Shown: positions 45,690 to 55,837 of the stretch, piece by piece
Layout: the number at the start of each line of letters is the position of its first letter
How positions within the stretch are numbered: the stretch's first letter is position 1
From: Zea mays
Lineage: Eukaryota; Streptophyta; Magnoliopsida; Poales; Poaceae
Assembly (NCBI RefSeq): GCF_902167145.1
Contig: NC_050101.1
Span: forward strand, 136,430,990-136,494,989
Direction: 5' to 3'
DNA: 64,000 nucleotides
Position numbers and translations under genes: made by a program
Notes under the pieces: model-generated
The model's database searches: none
Seen by the model: the letters and a program-made list of their open reading frames with translations, nothing else
What the model was told of the DNA's origin: nothing

Positions 45690-46994
45690 AGGTTGCCCGT
45701 GAGGTATAATTCTATCTTTAGATTAGTTTTGTTTCGTCCCATAGTCCACAAAAAGCCAAAAAAAATTAATTACGATCAGTTTATTTCGACCTAAAACCAT
45801 CGCCTTAGCCTTTGCACAATTCAGTTTTAGGGTCCGCAGTTCTGAGTTCGTGTTCTAGTTGAGTTTGGTTGCTGGATTAGATTTGTTTTGGTTCAGTTTG
45901 ATTCTGTCCATCCGCTTCCATCCTATAAAACCGACCCTATCTACAAAACAAATCCTATCTCTAAAACCGACCCTATCCACAAAACAGATCTTATCTCTAA
46001 AACCGACCCTATCCACAAAACAAACAGATCCTATCTCTAAAACCGACCATATCCACAAAATAAATCCTATCTCTAAAACCGACCCTATCCAAAAATAGAT
46101 CATATCTCTACAACTGACCCTATCCATAAAATAGATCTTATCTCTAAAACCGATCCTATCCACAAAACCGAACTCCCACCCTTCCAACACCTCGCCAGAA
46201 ACCCTGATTCGGAGTCCAAACTTAAAACAACCGTAACTTTCGCCTCGGAACTCGAATCGGGCCCATTTTTTTTTTCAAATCGCACAGAATTAAATTTCGC
46301 ATCCAATTCTTTCCGGATTCGCTGTTTTTAAAATTCTCAAATTCGGCTTGGAAATAGGACTTTTCATTTTTCAAACATTTATTCCGATTTTAGTGCAAAC
46401 TTGTAGAAATTCCAGAGGACACGTCATTGCACAAAAAATTCTGAAACTTTGTGTGTTTTCTTCTTATGTGATGCTGCAAATGAGAAAAATATTAAAAAAA
46501 TATTTGAAAAAAATCGTAAAAAAAAGAAAAAAGAGTAGCACATAAACAGAAACGCCAGTGTTCTGTGCACCTCTGTGGTTATTTTGCCCCAAGCCTGTTT
46601 CTTGCTGCACCTAGATACTTGTATCTCCTTTCTTGTGCCTTGGTCCAACTGTTCTATTACATTTTCTAGGCTAGCAACTAGGACGAGTACTTGGAACACT
46701 TATTCAACATTGCTATCTGTTACTGACTTGTGTGCCACACATATATATATTTAGTCAGCCTTCCCATAGCTCCAGTTTTCTCTCGAGCAGAACAGGTACT
46801 CCTTTGCAATCACATCCACGCTCGTTGGACAGTCACACCGGTCACCGTTTGCCACCTGCAGTGCTGGTAAGAATGTTGTAAGAGCGGGGTAAGACGCTTC
46901 ATAATTTGTATTCCACCACCTCCACCACCACCCTGAGAGATAGTTATAGGGTTCATATTGTTTGTTGCCTTTTTGTCTCTGTTTTGTGCTAACA
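45690..46994 (+). other. E6 leader, non-coding
   Basis: A 1.3 kb AT-rich leader sits between primer site and gag and includes the minisatellite at 45922-46170 and A-rich runs near 46490-46530. No gene is supported; a frame of about 79 codons at 45859 only translates the minisatellite. Confidence 0.6.
45922..46170 (+). repeat. Minisatellite, about 35-bp unit
   Basis: About seven imperfect copies of CTCTAAAACCGACCCTATCC with CACAAAACAGATCCTAT between them. Units vary in length by a few bases. Confidence 0.85.
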
Positions 46995-48345
46995 ATGACA
47001 GGACCAAAGAATCAAATAGACAAGGACAAGGGGCCCAAACTTAACGACGATGAGTGTGTCTCTCAGATGGAATTGAAGGAGATGATGCGCGCGATGACTG
47101 AAGCTTTTAAAAAATACCAGGACTCTGCCTCAACATCCTATGAGCAGCTTGATCGATGAGTTGATGAACTTGTTACACGTATGGACGTACTGGAGGCTCG
47201 TCCCCCACCACCAACTCCAGCCCCATCTCACTCTCCTATGGACGACGACGACGATGACGACGATGTTTATGCGCCGCTGCCACAACGCTTCACACGTAAT
47301 CGACAAGGTATGGGAGGTAATGGTAGACGTCGTCATCATAATCCTCAACCAGACCATGATCCATTTGCTAAGATTAAGTTCTCTATTCCATCGTTCATGG
47401 GTTCTTATGATGCTGAAGCTTACTTAGATTGGGAGATGACGGTATAACAAAAATTTAATTCTCATCTTGTTCCTGAGCAGCATAGGGTTAGACAAGCCAC
47501 TAGTGAATTTAGAGATTTTGCTATCATTTGGTGGAATAAACTAGTCAACACACGTGCTGCACCACAAACATGGAATGCGTTAAAAGAGGAGATGCGAGCT
47601 CGCTTTGTTCCCCCTTCTTATAGACGTGATCTTCGAAAAAATTGCAACGCTTAGATCAGGGAGACATGTCGGTACAAGAATACTACCAAGAGCTTCAGAA
47701 AGGTATGCTACGATGTGGGGTAGTTGAGGATCCAGAGGATCAAATGGTTAGGTTTTATGGGGGATTGAGGCGGGAGATTCAGGATATTGTTGATTATAAA
47801 GAATATCATTCTATACAACGCTTGTTCCATCTTTCTATGTTGGCAGAAAAAGAATTGCAGGGTCGTCAACAGCGGAGGAGCAGCACTTTCGCGCCACACC
47901 AGCCACCGGTGCCAGCCAAGGTGTCATCCTCTTCGAGCGTACAGACGTCCACATCTTCCTCCACCAGCGGCACACGCAGCACCGCACCTTCGGCATCACA
48001 GGGACACGACAACAGCAAGTCCTTGGTGCCTTTGGGTGTTGCAGCAAAACCTGCTACGACCACCTCTTCCACAGGCCGCTCCTCCGACATCAAGTGCCAC
48101 CGCTGCCAGGGACTTGGCCATATTCAGCGAGATTGCCCCAGCAAACGGGCATACATTGCTACTGGTGATGGTGGGTATGTTAGTGCTTCTGATGTTGAAG
48201 ATGAAGATACTGTTGGAGCTAACATTGCAGAGACTTATGATGGTGATGAAGAGGTTCTTGGTACAACAGCGACCGAAACCTATAAGGCCTTGATTTTGCA
48301 ACGAGCTTTGAGTGCCACGGCTAGTGACGACGACAGACAGGCAGT
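46995..48345 (+). pseudogene. gag: E6 gag with stops and a frameshift
   Basis: It starts at ATG 46995 (MTGPKNQIDKDKGP). Stops at 47157-47159 (TGA, probably CGA originally) and 47445-47447 break the frame. An A-run at about 47634-47641 shifts it. The capsid domain is clear (FSIPSFMGSYDAEAYLDWEM; EEMRARFVPPSYRRDL; MSVQEYYQELQKGMLRCG). Serine/threonine-rich sequence follows, then a zinc knuckle CHRCQGLGHIQRDC near 48090 with all four ligands. The end overlaps the protease frame at about 48310-48345, where a second frameshift lies. Confidence 0.82.
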
Positions 48346-49205
48346 GCCACAACCTCTTCAACATGTTCCTCATCATCAAGGACTGCCGTGTACATACCAT
48401 CATTGACGGTGGTAGCTGCAACAACTTGGTGAATGTTGAGTTGGTCAAGAAGCTTGGCTTGACCACACGACAGCATCCCCACCCTTATCACATTCAATGG
48501 TTTAACAACAGCGGTAAGTTCAAGGTAACAAAAACAGCAAGGGTGCATTTTTCTATTGGCTCTTACCATGACTTTGCTGATTTCGATGTGGTGAGTATGG
48601 ATGCTTGCTCTCTTTTACTGGGACGTCCTTGGGAGTTTGATACTGATGCTATTCACCATGGTAGATCTAATAAATATACTTTTATGCATAAGGGAAAGAA
48701 AATTGTGTTGCTTCCTATGACTCCCACTGAAATGGTCCACTTAGAACATGAGAAAAAGATTAATGCTAAGCAAAGATGTGTTTTGAACTCTGAAAATCAG
48801 CAACCTATTAAGTTAAAAACTTCTACTTTGCTAGCCACTAAATCTGATCTTGATGAGTTACATGCCTCTGTTGGACTTTGCTATGCCTTAGTGTGCAAAA
48901 ATGTTTTCTATTCCATTGATGATACGTCTATTGCTTTGCCACCGGCTATTGCTAACCTTTTGCAAGAGTATATGGATGTGTTTCCCTCTGAGATACCCCC
49001 TAGATTACCACCTGAGTTTCCTCCAGATTTTTGGGTTAGTTCCACCTTTAACATTTCAGATTTGAAGCCATATATGGGTGACGAAGATGAGATCAAGTCA
49101 AGGTCGACTCCAATTCAAGAGGAGGATGATGATGAGGACATCACTTCTATACATACAATGAATGGACCGATAACACAATCTCGTACACGACAGCTAAATC
49201 TCTAG
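48312..49205 (+). pseudogene. pol: E6 protease fused to integrase C-terminus; RT to IN core deleted
   Basis: A frame of 297 codons, its first few residues probably out of the natural frame. Protease has IIDGGSCNNLV (DGG in place of the usual DSG/DTG, as in this lineage to my knowledge) and LLLGRPWEFD. It proceeds to YMDVFPSEIPPRLPPE, where RT should begin, and instead jumps near 49020-49035 to WVSSTFNISDLKPYMGDEDE, which is integrase C-terminal sequence. About 800-900 residues are therefore missing. The tail (EEDDDEDITS, GPITQSRTRQLNL) is read from the 3' LTR, stopping at 49203-49205. The junction is in frame. Confidence 0.78.
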
Positions 49206-49931
49206 GTACCTTGGAGAGGACCAGCAAGGACTTGGGAAAGGCCAAGGTGTTGAGGAGGAGCAGCAAGGGCGTCCACAACAGGAAGGAGATCAAGTCCGAG
49301 TCGGCTGCGACTCCATCTCGGGTTCCAGGACCAGTCTGCACTAAAATGAACGCCCAAGATGCATCTGGACTCCGATTGTGACGGACTGGATATGGTTGGA
49401 AAGATAACGAGATTATCTAACCAACCCCACTGGTTCCACTCTAAAATTCATCAGGAGTCAACAGGAATCGTTGAAACAAGTCAGCGTTCAGATTCTGTTT
49501 TGGTGCTGCGACACCGTCTGTTGGGCCGTTGGGCCGTGTATCGCGTCGGAGCCCATTAGGGGCGAGTCCAGGGGTCACGCACGCCCTAATACTCTATTTA
49601 TTCAGCAGCCGCTACCACATTTAGGTTTGGGTTTTGCTTAGATCAATTCTGTCATCGAATAGTATCGCCGTCATCGATTTGTAAGACCCCATCCCGTAAT
49701 CAATACAATTTTGGTTGCGTTTCTTTCCTGTTCTTGCTTGTGTTCTTGATTGCGCTTGCAGGGATAAGCCTTCATGGCGAGGTCATTCGTGTGTCACGGG
49801 TGATAACCAACGGAGCCGTGGTGTAGTGATTGCGAGGAACCGTTCTCTCGGAGCCTTGGATCATCAATGTCGAGATCTCCACTCAATCAAGTTATCATAT
49901 CTCACGGAAGATCGGGCCGCGTCTACTATCA
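49130..49931 (+). repeat. E6 3' LTR (802 bp)
   Basis: Its first 76 bases also encode the end of the pol-derived frame. It ends TATCA, followed by ATGTT. Confidence 0.92.
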
Positions 49932-49936
49932 ATGTT
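49932..49936. repeat. Target-site duplication ATGTT, right of E6
   Basis: It matches 44868-44872; E5 sequence resumes after it. Confidence 0.93.
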
Positions 49937-50531
49937 GTCCTGCTGTCTGTAGGGTTCGAGATGGCTCTTAACGAGTCCGTCAAGAACTGCAAGGCGCTTG
50001 CCGAGGCGGCTGAGCAGAAGGAGGCCGAGCGCGTGGCCATGTCCGAGGCCATCTCGGCTTTCTGCCAGGCCTTTGGCCTCGACGGCGTCCCCTCAGGAAG
50101 CTCCCCCCTGAGTCATTTGCGGGCCTTGGGCGGCCATGTGCGCAACAGACTCCGCAGGGCGCTGCACCACGGCGTTAGGCGGGCCTTCGCCGTGCTCGCT
50201 TCCCACTAGGACGTGGATCTAGAGTGGGTTAGCGAGGGGTACTGCTTACCCGACGAAGAGGAGGCTGCCTTAGCCGAGGTCCAGAGGCTTGACGCGGCTG
50301 TCAAGGGCCCAAGTGCGGCGCTGGCTTCCTCTTTTGAGGTGGAGATCCTTCTTCCCGTGTCACCGCCTGAAGCCGGGCCAAATTCTACTAAGGGTGCTGT
50401 TCCTCCCCTGCCGATGTCTGATCCTACAGGAACTGTTTGTTTTAAGTATGCGTATGTCTTTTGCGGTCGCTGAGGTCTAGACATTTTCATTGTCAGATTA
50501 TAAAGCTGCATTTTCTTTCCTCTTGTTTCGT

Positions 50532-50950
50532 GCGTTAGGACTTGTTCAGTAGAAGAATCGCTTATCCGAGCGTGAGTTACTTTTCATGGAAGGTGATGAG
50601 TGAGGTATCCGTATCCCGGAGGCGTAGGAGTCCCTTGGCTCGGTCGGCCTTGCCGCTTACGTGTTCTCCCGTCGTTTTTAGGATTCTGTTAGCGACGCAG
50701 TCGAAAAGGCACAAAAGTCGTTCTGGCAGAAAAGTTTTCGAGCGTTAGGACTTGTTCGGTAGCAGAATCGCTTATCCGAGCGTGAGCTACTTTTCGCGGA
50801 AGGTGATGAGTGAGGTGTCCGTATCCCAGAGGCGTAGGAGTCCCTCGGCTCAATCGGCCTTGCCGTTCAATGTCTCTCTCGCTCGTCTTTAGGATTCTGT
50901 TATCGATGCAGTCGAAAAGCGCGAAAGACGTTCTGGTAAAAGACTTTTCC
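50532..50950 (+). repeat. 210-bp tandem repeat in E5 3' region
   Basis: Two adjacent copies begin GCGTTAGGACTTGTTC at 50532 and 50742. Each includes CTTATCCGAGCGTGAG, GAGGCGTAGGAGTCCC and a GATTCTGTTA block. A third, diverged copy is at 44447. Tandem repeats in the long 3' region are known for Tat elements. Confidence 0.85.
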
Positions 50951-51098
50951 AAGGAAAATTTTGACGCAGAGGAGGTTCCCCCCTTCTAGCCCCCGAGGGA
51001 GGGTCGGGCTTTGCCGAGGCAAGGCTGATCCTTCCTTGATGGTTATACTTTATTTATGCATGTAAAGAAAGCGAGATACATGAACGACTTGAAACATT

Positions 51099-51832
51099 TT
51101 AAGGGTAAAAGCGACGTAGCTGTTCGATGTTCCAAGCGTTGCTGTAGACCTCACCTTGATCGTTGGCCAGCTTGTATATATGTCCCGGGCTTCAAAATCT
51201 TGGCGATAATGAAGGGGCCTTCCCAGGGAGGGGTAAGTTTGTGGCGCCCTCGGGCGTCTTGTCGCAGCCAAAGTTCCAAGTCTCCCACTTGGAAGTCTCG
51301 GGACCGAACCCTTTGGGCGTGGTAGCGTCACAGAGACTGCTGATATCGCGCCGAGTGCAGTAAGGCCACGTCCCGAGCCTCTTCCAGCTGGTCTAATGAA
51401 TCCTCTCGGCTGGTCTGGTTGCTTTGGTCGTCGTAAGCCTTTGTCCTCGGGGAACCGTATTCCAAGTCCGTGGGTAAGATAGCCTCGGCCCCATAGACTC
51501 AGAAAAAACGACGAGAAGCCCGTGGCCCGGCTCGGCGTCATTCTCAGACTCCAAACCACTGAGGGTAGTTCTTTTATCCACCGCTTGCCAAACTTGTTGA
51601 GGTCGTTGTAGATCCTCGGCTTTAGTCCCTGCAAAATCATACCGTTGGCGCGTTCCACCTGCCCATTTGTCATTGGGTGCGCTACGGCAGCCCAGTCCAC
51701 AAGGATGTGGTGGTCCTCGTAGAAGTCCAGGAACTTTTTCCCAGTGAACTGCGTGCCATTGTCGATGATGATTGAGTTTGGGAACCCAAAGCGATGGATG
51801 ATATTTGTGAAGAACGCCACCGCCTGCTCGGA
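51099..51832 (-). pseudogene. pol: E5 integrase, C-terminal part
   Basis: On the minus strand it reads on from 62426 once E7 and one TCGGA are removed: SEQAVAFFTNIIHRFGFPNS, then D in IIDNGTQF and E in GQVERANG, 35 residues apart, the normal integrase spacing. A frameshift or deletion lies around 51300-51400. The C-terminal module (PPWEGPFIIAKIL) then continues in another frame to TAA at 51099-51101. The protein is broken both by mutation and by E7. Confidence 0.85.
51828..51832. repeat. Target-site duplication TCGGA, left of E7
   Basis: It matches 62426-62430. Confidence 0.93.
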
Positions 51833-54800
51833 TGTAATACTCAAAAGTGTAATAGAAGAGGATAGAGATAATCTCAATAGTTTGTGGTCTCTACTATTCA
51901 TTACATATGATCAACAATAGTTAAAAGAGGATAATTAGAACCAAGAACACATAAATAACCTGTGCATCATGCTGGACTTTATTTGGTGTGCATTTTGTGA
52001 CAATAAAAATAAATAAATAATAACATGAAAAAAATAATAACGAGAAGAGGATTTGAGGAAAAAGAGAGTATATAAGGTATATAGAAAAATATATAACTAA
52101 ATGTACCTTTTCATATTGGAATATTTGGTTTGAATATTTAATCTAAAGTACAAATTCACAATAGAGATTTGAATTCAAAATTTGAATTCAAGAATAAGAA
52201 AGAAAAGAGAATAAAAGAAAAGGGAAAACCAAAAATATAAAAAAAGAAGAAAGGAAGAGATAATTGGGCCTGCGGCTGCAATCTCGGCCCAATTCTATAG
52301 CTCTGCGCAGCCCACGTCGCTGCTTCCGTGCCCTGGTACACCGCCATGTGGGGCCCCCATTCCAGCCTCACCCACCTGGCCGCGCCGCACTGCTTCTTCT
52401 TCCCTCTCTCGAGTCGCGCGGGCGTCGCTCCCAGGCGTCTGTCCAGTGGAACCGCGGCTACGTAGGAATCGCTCGGGGCTGGGTCCCATCTGGCGGCGCG
52501 CTTGCCTCAGCTCATTGAACCGCTGATTGGTGGGACTACGGAGCAGGTGCTTCATCTTCAACGACAGCGATTTTCACGGCAACAAACAGAGAGAGAATTT
52601 GGGGACTGCGATTTGATGCGGATCGTTGCGCGTGGCCAAGATCTTCGCCGCGCAGACCTCTGGACGGGGTCGGCCATGAATACCCTCGCCCCCGAACTAT
52701 AAATTGGGCCTGCGACCTCCTCTTCTCACCTCATCCAGTCCGCCGCCATCGCCGTTGCCCGAGAGAGAGGGAGCAGTGGGGAGCTCGAATCGCGCCGCCG
52801 GGGAATCAGGGAAATCCGCATTCGCTGCTCCGATCATCGTGAGTCTCCTCTTGAGTCTACCCCTGCTTCTTCTCGCTCGTTCGCGCCCGGATTATCCCAT
52901 CGGTGGGAGCTTGGTCGCCGGTAATTGCTCGACGGAGCAGGGATCCTGCCGCTGTGCGGTGGTCTACGTGGGAACATGATTCTGTACCTCTATCTCGGGT
53001 AGGTGCTCTACCTGGCGATTCGTGATGCTCTGCGCATAGTGTAGCGTTCTCGGAATTTGTCAATCGGGCTTCGGGTGTGCTGGGGCGCCTATCGTCGGTG
53101 TCGGTATGGCGAGGTCGCCGTCGCACGCGGTAAAACGGCCTCAGCTCGGGATGGTTAGTGACAAGTAGTTCCAGCTCGAATCCGTTGTCACCTCTATGAT
53201 TCCGTGGACCATCAGTCGAACTCGGACGTGGGGAAAACCGGTCATCCATGGGCGGTCGTGGCACTGCCGCCAGTGTGGAGGCCGCCATGGTCGGTCTCGG
53301 TGGAAGCTTAGTGAAAGGTTTAGGGTCGTAGATCGACCCACGGATGGCTTAGATTGAGCAAGCGTACTCGTTCACACAACCATGATCCGCACTGTTGGAT
53401 CGATTTCTGGTGGCTGAGATTAGTTGATGTTGTACCCCTTCGATTCATTAAACCAGAGCCGTTGAGCACCGATCGGGCGGCTCACAGGAGCCGATACCGC
53501 TTCGCTGGCTGATTGCAAATGAGCCCTTCGGTTATTAGATAACTAACCCGCCATCCTGTGGGTATTATTCACTTAGTCTGGTTTAAATTACCCGCTAGCC
53601 CCTGCAGTTTTTAGTATTCGAGGCCTAGTCCAGATAATTAATAAAACCAGGAAAATAGTTTAGAAAATGGTTTTTAGTACAAATTTAATTGCAGAAACTA
53701 GTTTAATTCATAGAAAATGCATATGAACTCCAAATTGGACCATTCCAGTTCCTATAATTTGGTAATATTATTATCTATTAAATAGTACCACTGTTTTTAC
53801 ATGAAATGCACATTTAAATTTATTTCCCACTTAATCTTATATTAAATGCATAAAACCTTAGAAAATCCATAACTTAAAATCTATACCTCCAAATTTAATG
53901 ATTCCAGTTCCTGTGATCTTAGTTTAATGTCTAGATTATTACTGTGTGTTTTATTTACATGTTTGGTGTGATGTTAATTTTTGCTATACTATGTATGTAT
54001 TGTATTGATGCGAGTAGACGAGCAAGCCACTGTGGAATCTGAGGTTCAGCTGGTAGAGACTGCTGAGCAGGAGCTCGTGGAAGGCAAGTTGTGCCCTTGA
54101 TCACTTCTTTTACCCATTCATGTTCTTATTATTCATAATGATCTGCATAGGTTAATTTTGATGGGACCCAATAGGCTGCCCTAGATTTTGACTATCTTTA
54201 TACCTTGTTTCACCACTGGTTTTACTACTAAACTTTTGGGTAGTACATGCTATTGCTTTATGTGGCTTTGGGTATAGAGATATTCATCACTCACTTTTAT
54301 ACTTGTTATTATCTGTTCATTATTTTATGTTCATGATAAGATCATTATGTTAATGGGAACATGGAGAACCACCCGGGAAAACAGTGCTACCACAAGGGTT
54401 TAATGGGACGCCCTTGGCTGATTAACTAGGAAAGCTAGTGGAGGGCTACCTTACCCGAAAGGGGCAAGGGCAGTAGGGGAGTGGTCAGTGTAGGGAGGTC
54501 CTTGGGTTGATTTTGCTGCGATGGCGGTCAGGCAAGAACCCTGCACTGGAGCTTCCTATAAACTGTAGCGGGTAGTCTGAAGCTAGTGGAACTTTGTAAA
54601 GGCCTCGTAGTGGTACCCTGCCTCGCTTCCTTGGTAGAGGTGTATGGAGTCTGATCAACTCCGTGGCAAATGGGTAACACGACTTGTGGGTAAAGATGCG
54701 CAACCTCTGCAGAGTGTAAAACTGGTATACTAGCCGTGCTCACGGTCATGAGCGGCTCGGACACTCACATGATTAATTTATGGAACTTAAACTTAATCTG

Positions 54801-55322
54801 TCATTTCATTGCATGTGGGATTATTTTATTATTACTTTTATTTATATTTACTATGGTTTGGTATTTACTTATACTTAGTAATTGCTAATAAAATTTTGAC
54901 CAACTTAAAAGCAATGCTCAGCTTCAGCCTTATATCATTGATCGGCCTTACACTTCATGAACTCCCACCTTTGGTGAGTTCATGCCACATTATTCCCCAC
55001 GACTTGTTGAGCTATGAACGTATGTGAGCTCACTCTTGCTATCTCACACCCCCCCACAGGAGAAGAGCAGGTGGTTCAGGAGGAGCCACAAGGCGAGGAG
55101 TATGATCTGATCTAGGTGGCGTTTCTCAGTTGACATTAGCACCGACGATCCTTAGTTCGTTCTATATTTATTCTTTTATTTTGTAATAAGACTTCCGCTA
55201 TGTAATAAATACTCTGATGTTTTGTGACATTGATCTCTATACACTCTGTTATTATATATGTTGTCTTCTTTGGCGCATGTATGAGATGCACCCGGCTTTG
55301 TTCCTTAAATTCGGGTGTGACA
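51833..55322 (+). repeat. E7 5' LTR (3490 bp)
   Basis: It begins TGTAATACTC and ends GTGTGACA. It contains an AT-rich start, TATAAATT at 52698, a GC-rich untranslated part and a long AT-rich 3' part. A hydrophobic 72-codon frame (54809-55027) recurs identically at 61911-62129, but this only reflects LTR identity. Confidence 0.93.
52698..52705 (+). promoter_or_regulatory. TATA box of E7 5' LTR
   Basis: TATAAATT lies before GGGCC and a pyrimidine-rich start-site-like stretch; the 3' LTR has it at 59805. Confidence 0.6.
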
Positions 55323-55326
55323 GAAG

Positions 55327-55338
55327 TGGTATCAGAGG
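55327..55338 (+). other. E7 primer-binding site
   Basis: TGGTATCAGAGG lies four bases after the LTR end, close to the initiator-Met-tRNA type. Confidence 0.8.
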
Positions 55339-55492
55339 AAATGTTGACTGTAGGACGAAACCTAGATAGAAATGGACAAACCCTTACCTACTTATCTTAC
55401 TCTGATTCATTCCATACTTACCTTATCTTGATCATGTCTCACCTTTTGCTATTCTACTCGGATTATTGTTACCTTTACTACTCTAAGACAAG

Positions 55493-55560
55493 ATGGATTT
55501 CACACCTCGGAATCCTACATTTATGAACTTTTTAAGAGATAGGAGACCTAAGACGAAATT
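55493..55560 (+). pseudogene. E7 gag start remnant
   Basis: ATG 55493 begins MDFTPRNPTFMNFLRDRRPK, which looks like the first residues of a gag, and then similarity to any capsid domain stops. From 55561 to 55837 I see only AT-rich sequence with no gene. The capsid, zinc knuckle and protease active site are absent. Confidence 0.45.
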
Positions 55561-55837
55561 AAAATTATTTTCTCTATTAAAAATGTTGGTTGATTGTTCT
55601 GATGATCAATGTCTGATTTGCTTCTTTGATTGATTGAAATAGTATAGACGGACATCTTAACATGTACCACCATAAGGTAATGTATTAGCTTTAGTGGATA
55701 ACACACTAATCTACTTAGCTAATAAATCCCCCGCAGTAACATTTATCATAATCACTCGCCTTGTCTACAATTCTTCCTTTCTTACCCTGTATTTATAACC
55801 CAGATTTACTACCCCTATAGTGTTAGAAGAGAGCACT

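Larger units (their letters stand above)
44873..49931 (+). mobile_element. E6: CRM-like chromovirus deletion derivative, complete ends
   Basis: Two 802-bp LTRs (TGATGAGG...TATCA), a primer site, gag, protease and a C-terminal tail that runs into the 3' LTR are present; RT, RNase H and the integrase core are absent. The target duplication ATGTT is perfect. LTRs that begin TGATG and a pol frame entering the 3' LTR recall the CRM/CRR (centromeric) lineage; this assignment is from memory. The LTRs differ at about 30 sites by my count (roughly 3.7%). It must have been moved by enzymes from another element if the deletion predates insertion. Confidence 0.82.
44690..50473 (+). pseudogene. E5 antisense ORF B, two exons around E6
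   Basis: The upstream part 44690-44806 is alanine-rich (ATARAGALAEGLAVVVGSAR). A donor-like G/GTATGT follows at 44807 and an acceptor-like TCTGTAG ends at 49952. Removing E6 and one target copy leaves an 82-nt intron. Joining keeps the frame across the junction and enters MALNESVKNCKALAEAAEQK (ATG 49961); unspliced reading meets a stop soon after. The second part has a helical alanine/glutamate start, then ALHHGVRRAFAVLASH, an amber at 50207-50209 where the frame otherwise continues (DVDLEWVSEGYCLPDEEEAA), and ends at 50471-50473. Similar hypothetical proteins are familiar from grass retroelements. Function unknown; splicing is inferred from sequence only. Confidence 0.5.

Noticed and set aside
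49130..49205. The coding overlap with the E6 3' LTR as an accident
   Set aside because: The frame crosses in register into the LTR start and ends with an ordered tail, as is known for CRM-type elements, so it was treated as a real coding overlap.
50532..50950. Two 210-bp repeats as satellite array or CRISPR-like
   Set aside because: Only two tandem copies plus one dispersed copy, no unique spacers; best seen as Tat 3'-region repeats.
54809..55027. Hydrophobic 72-codon ORF identical at 61911-62129, possibly a membrane peptide
   Set aside because: It lies at matching places in the two young LTRs of E7; identity reflects recent insertion, and the AT-rich composition explains the phenylalanine/tyrosine/leucine content.
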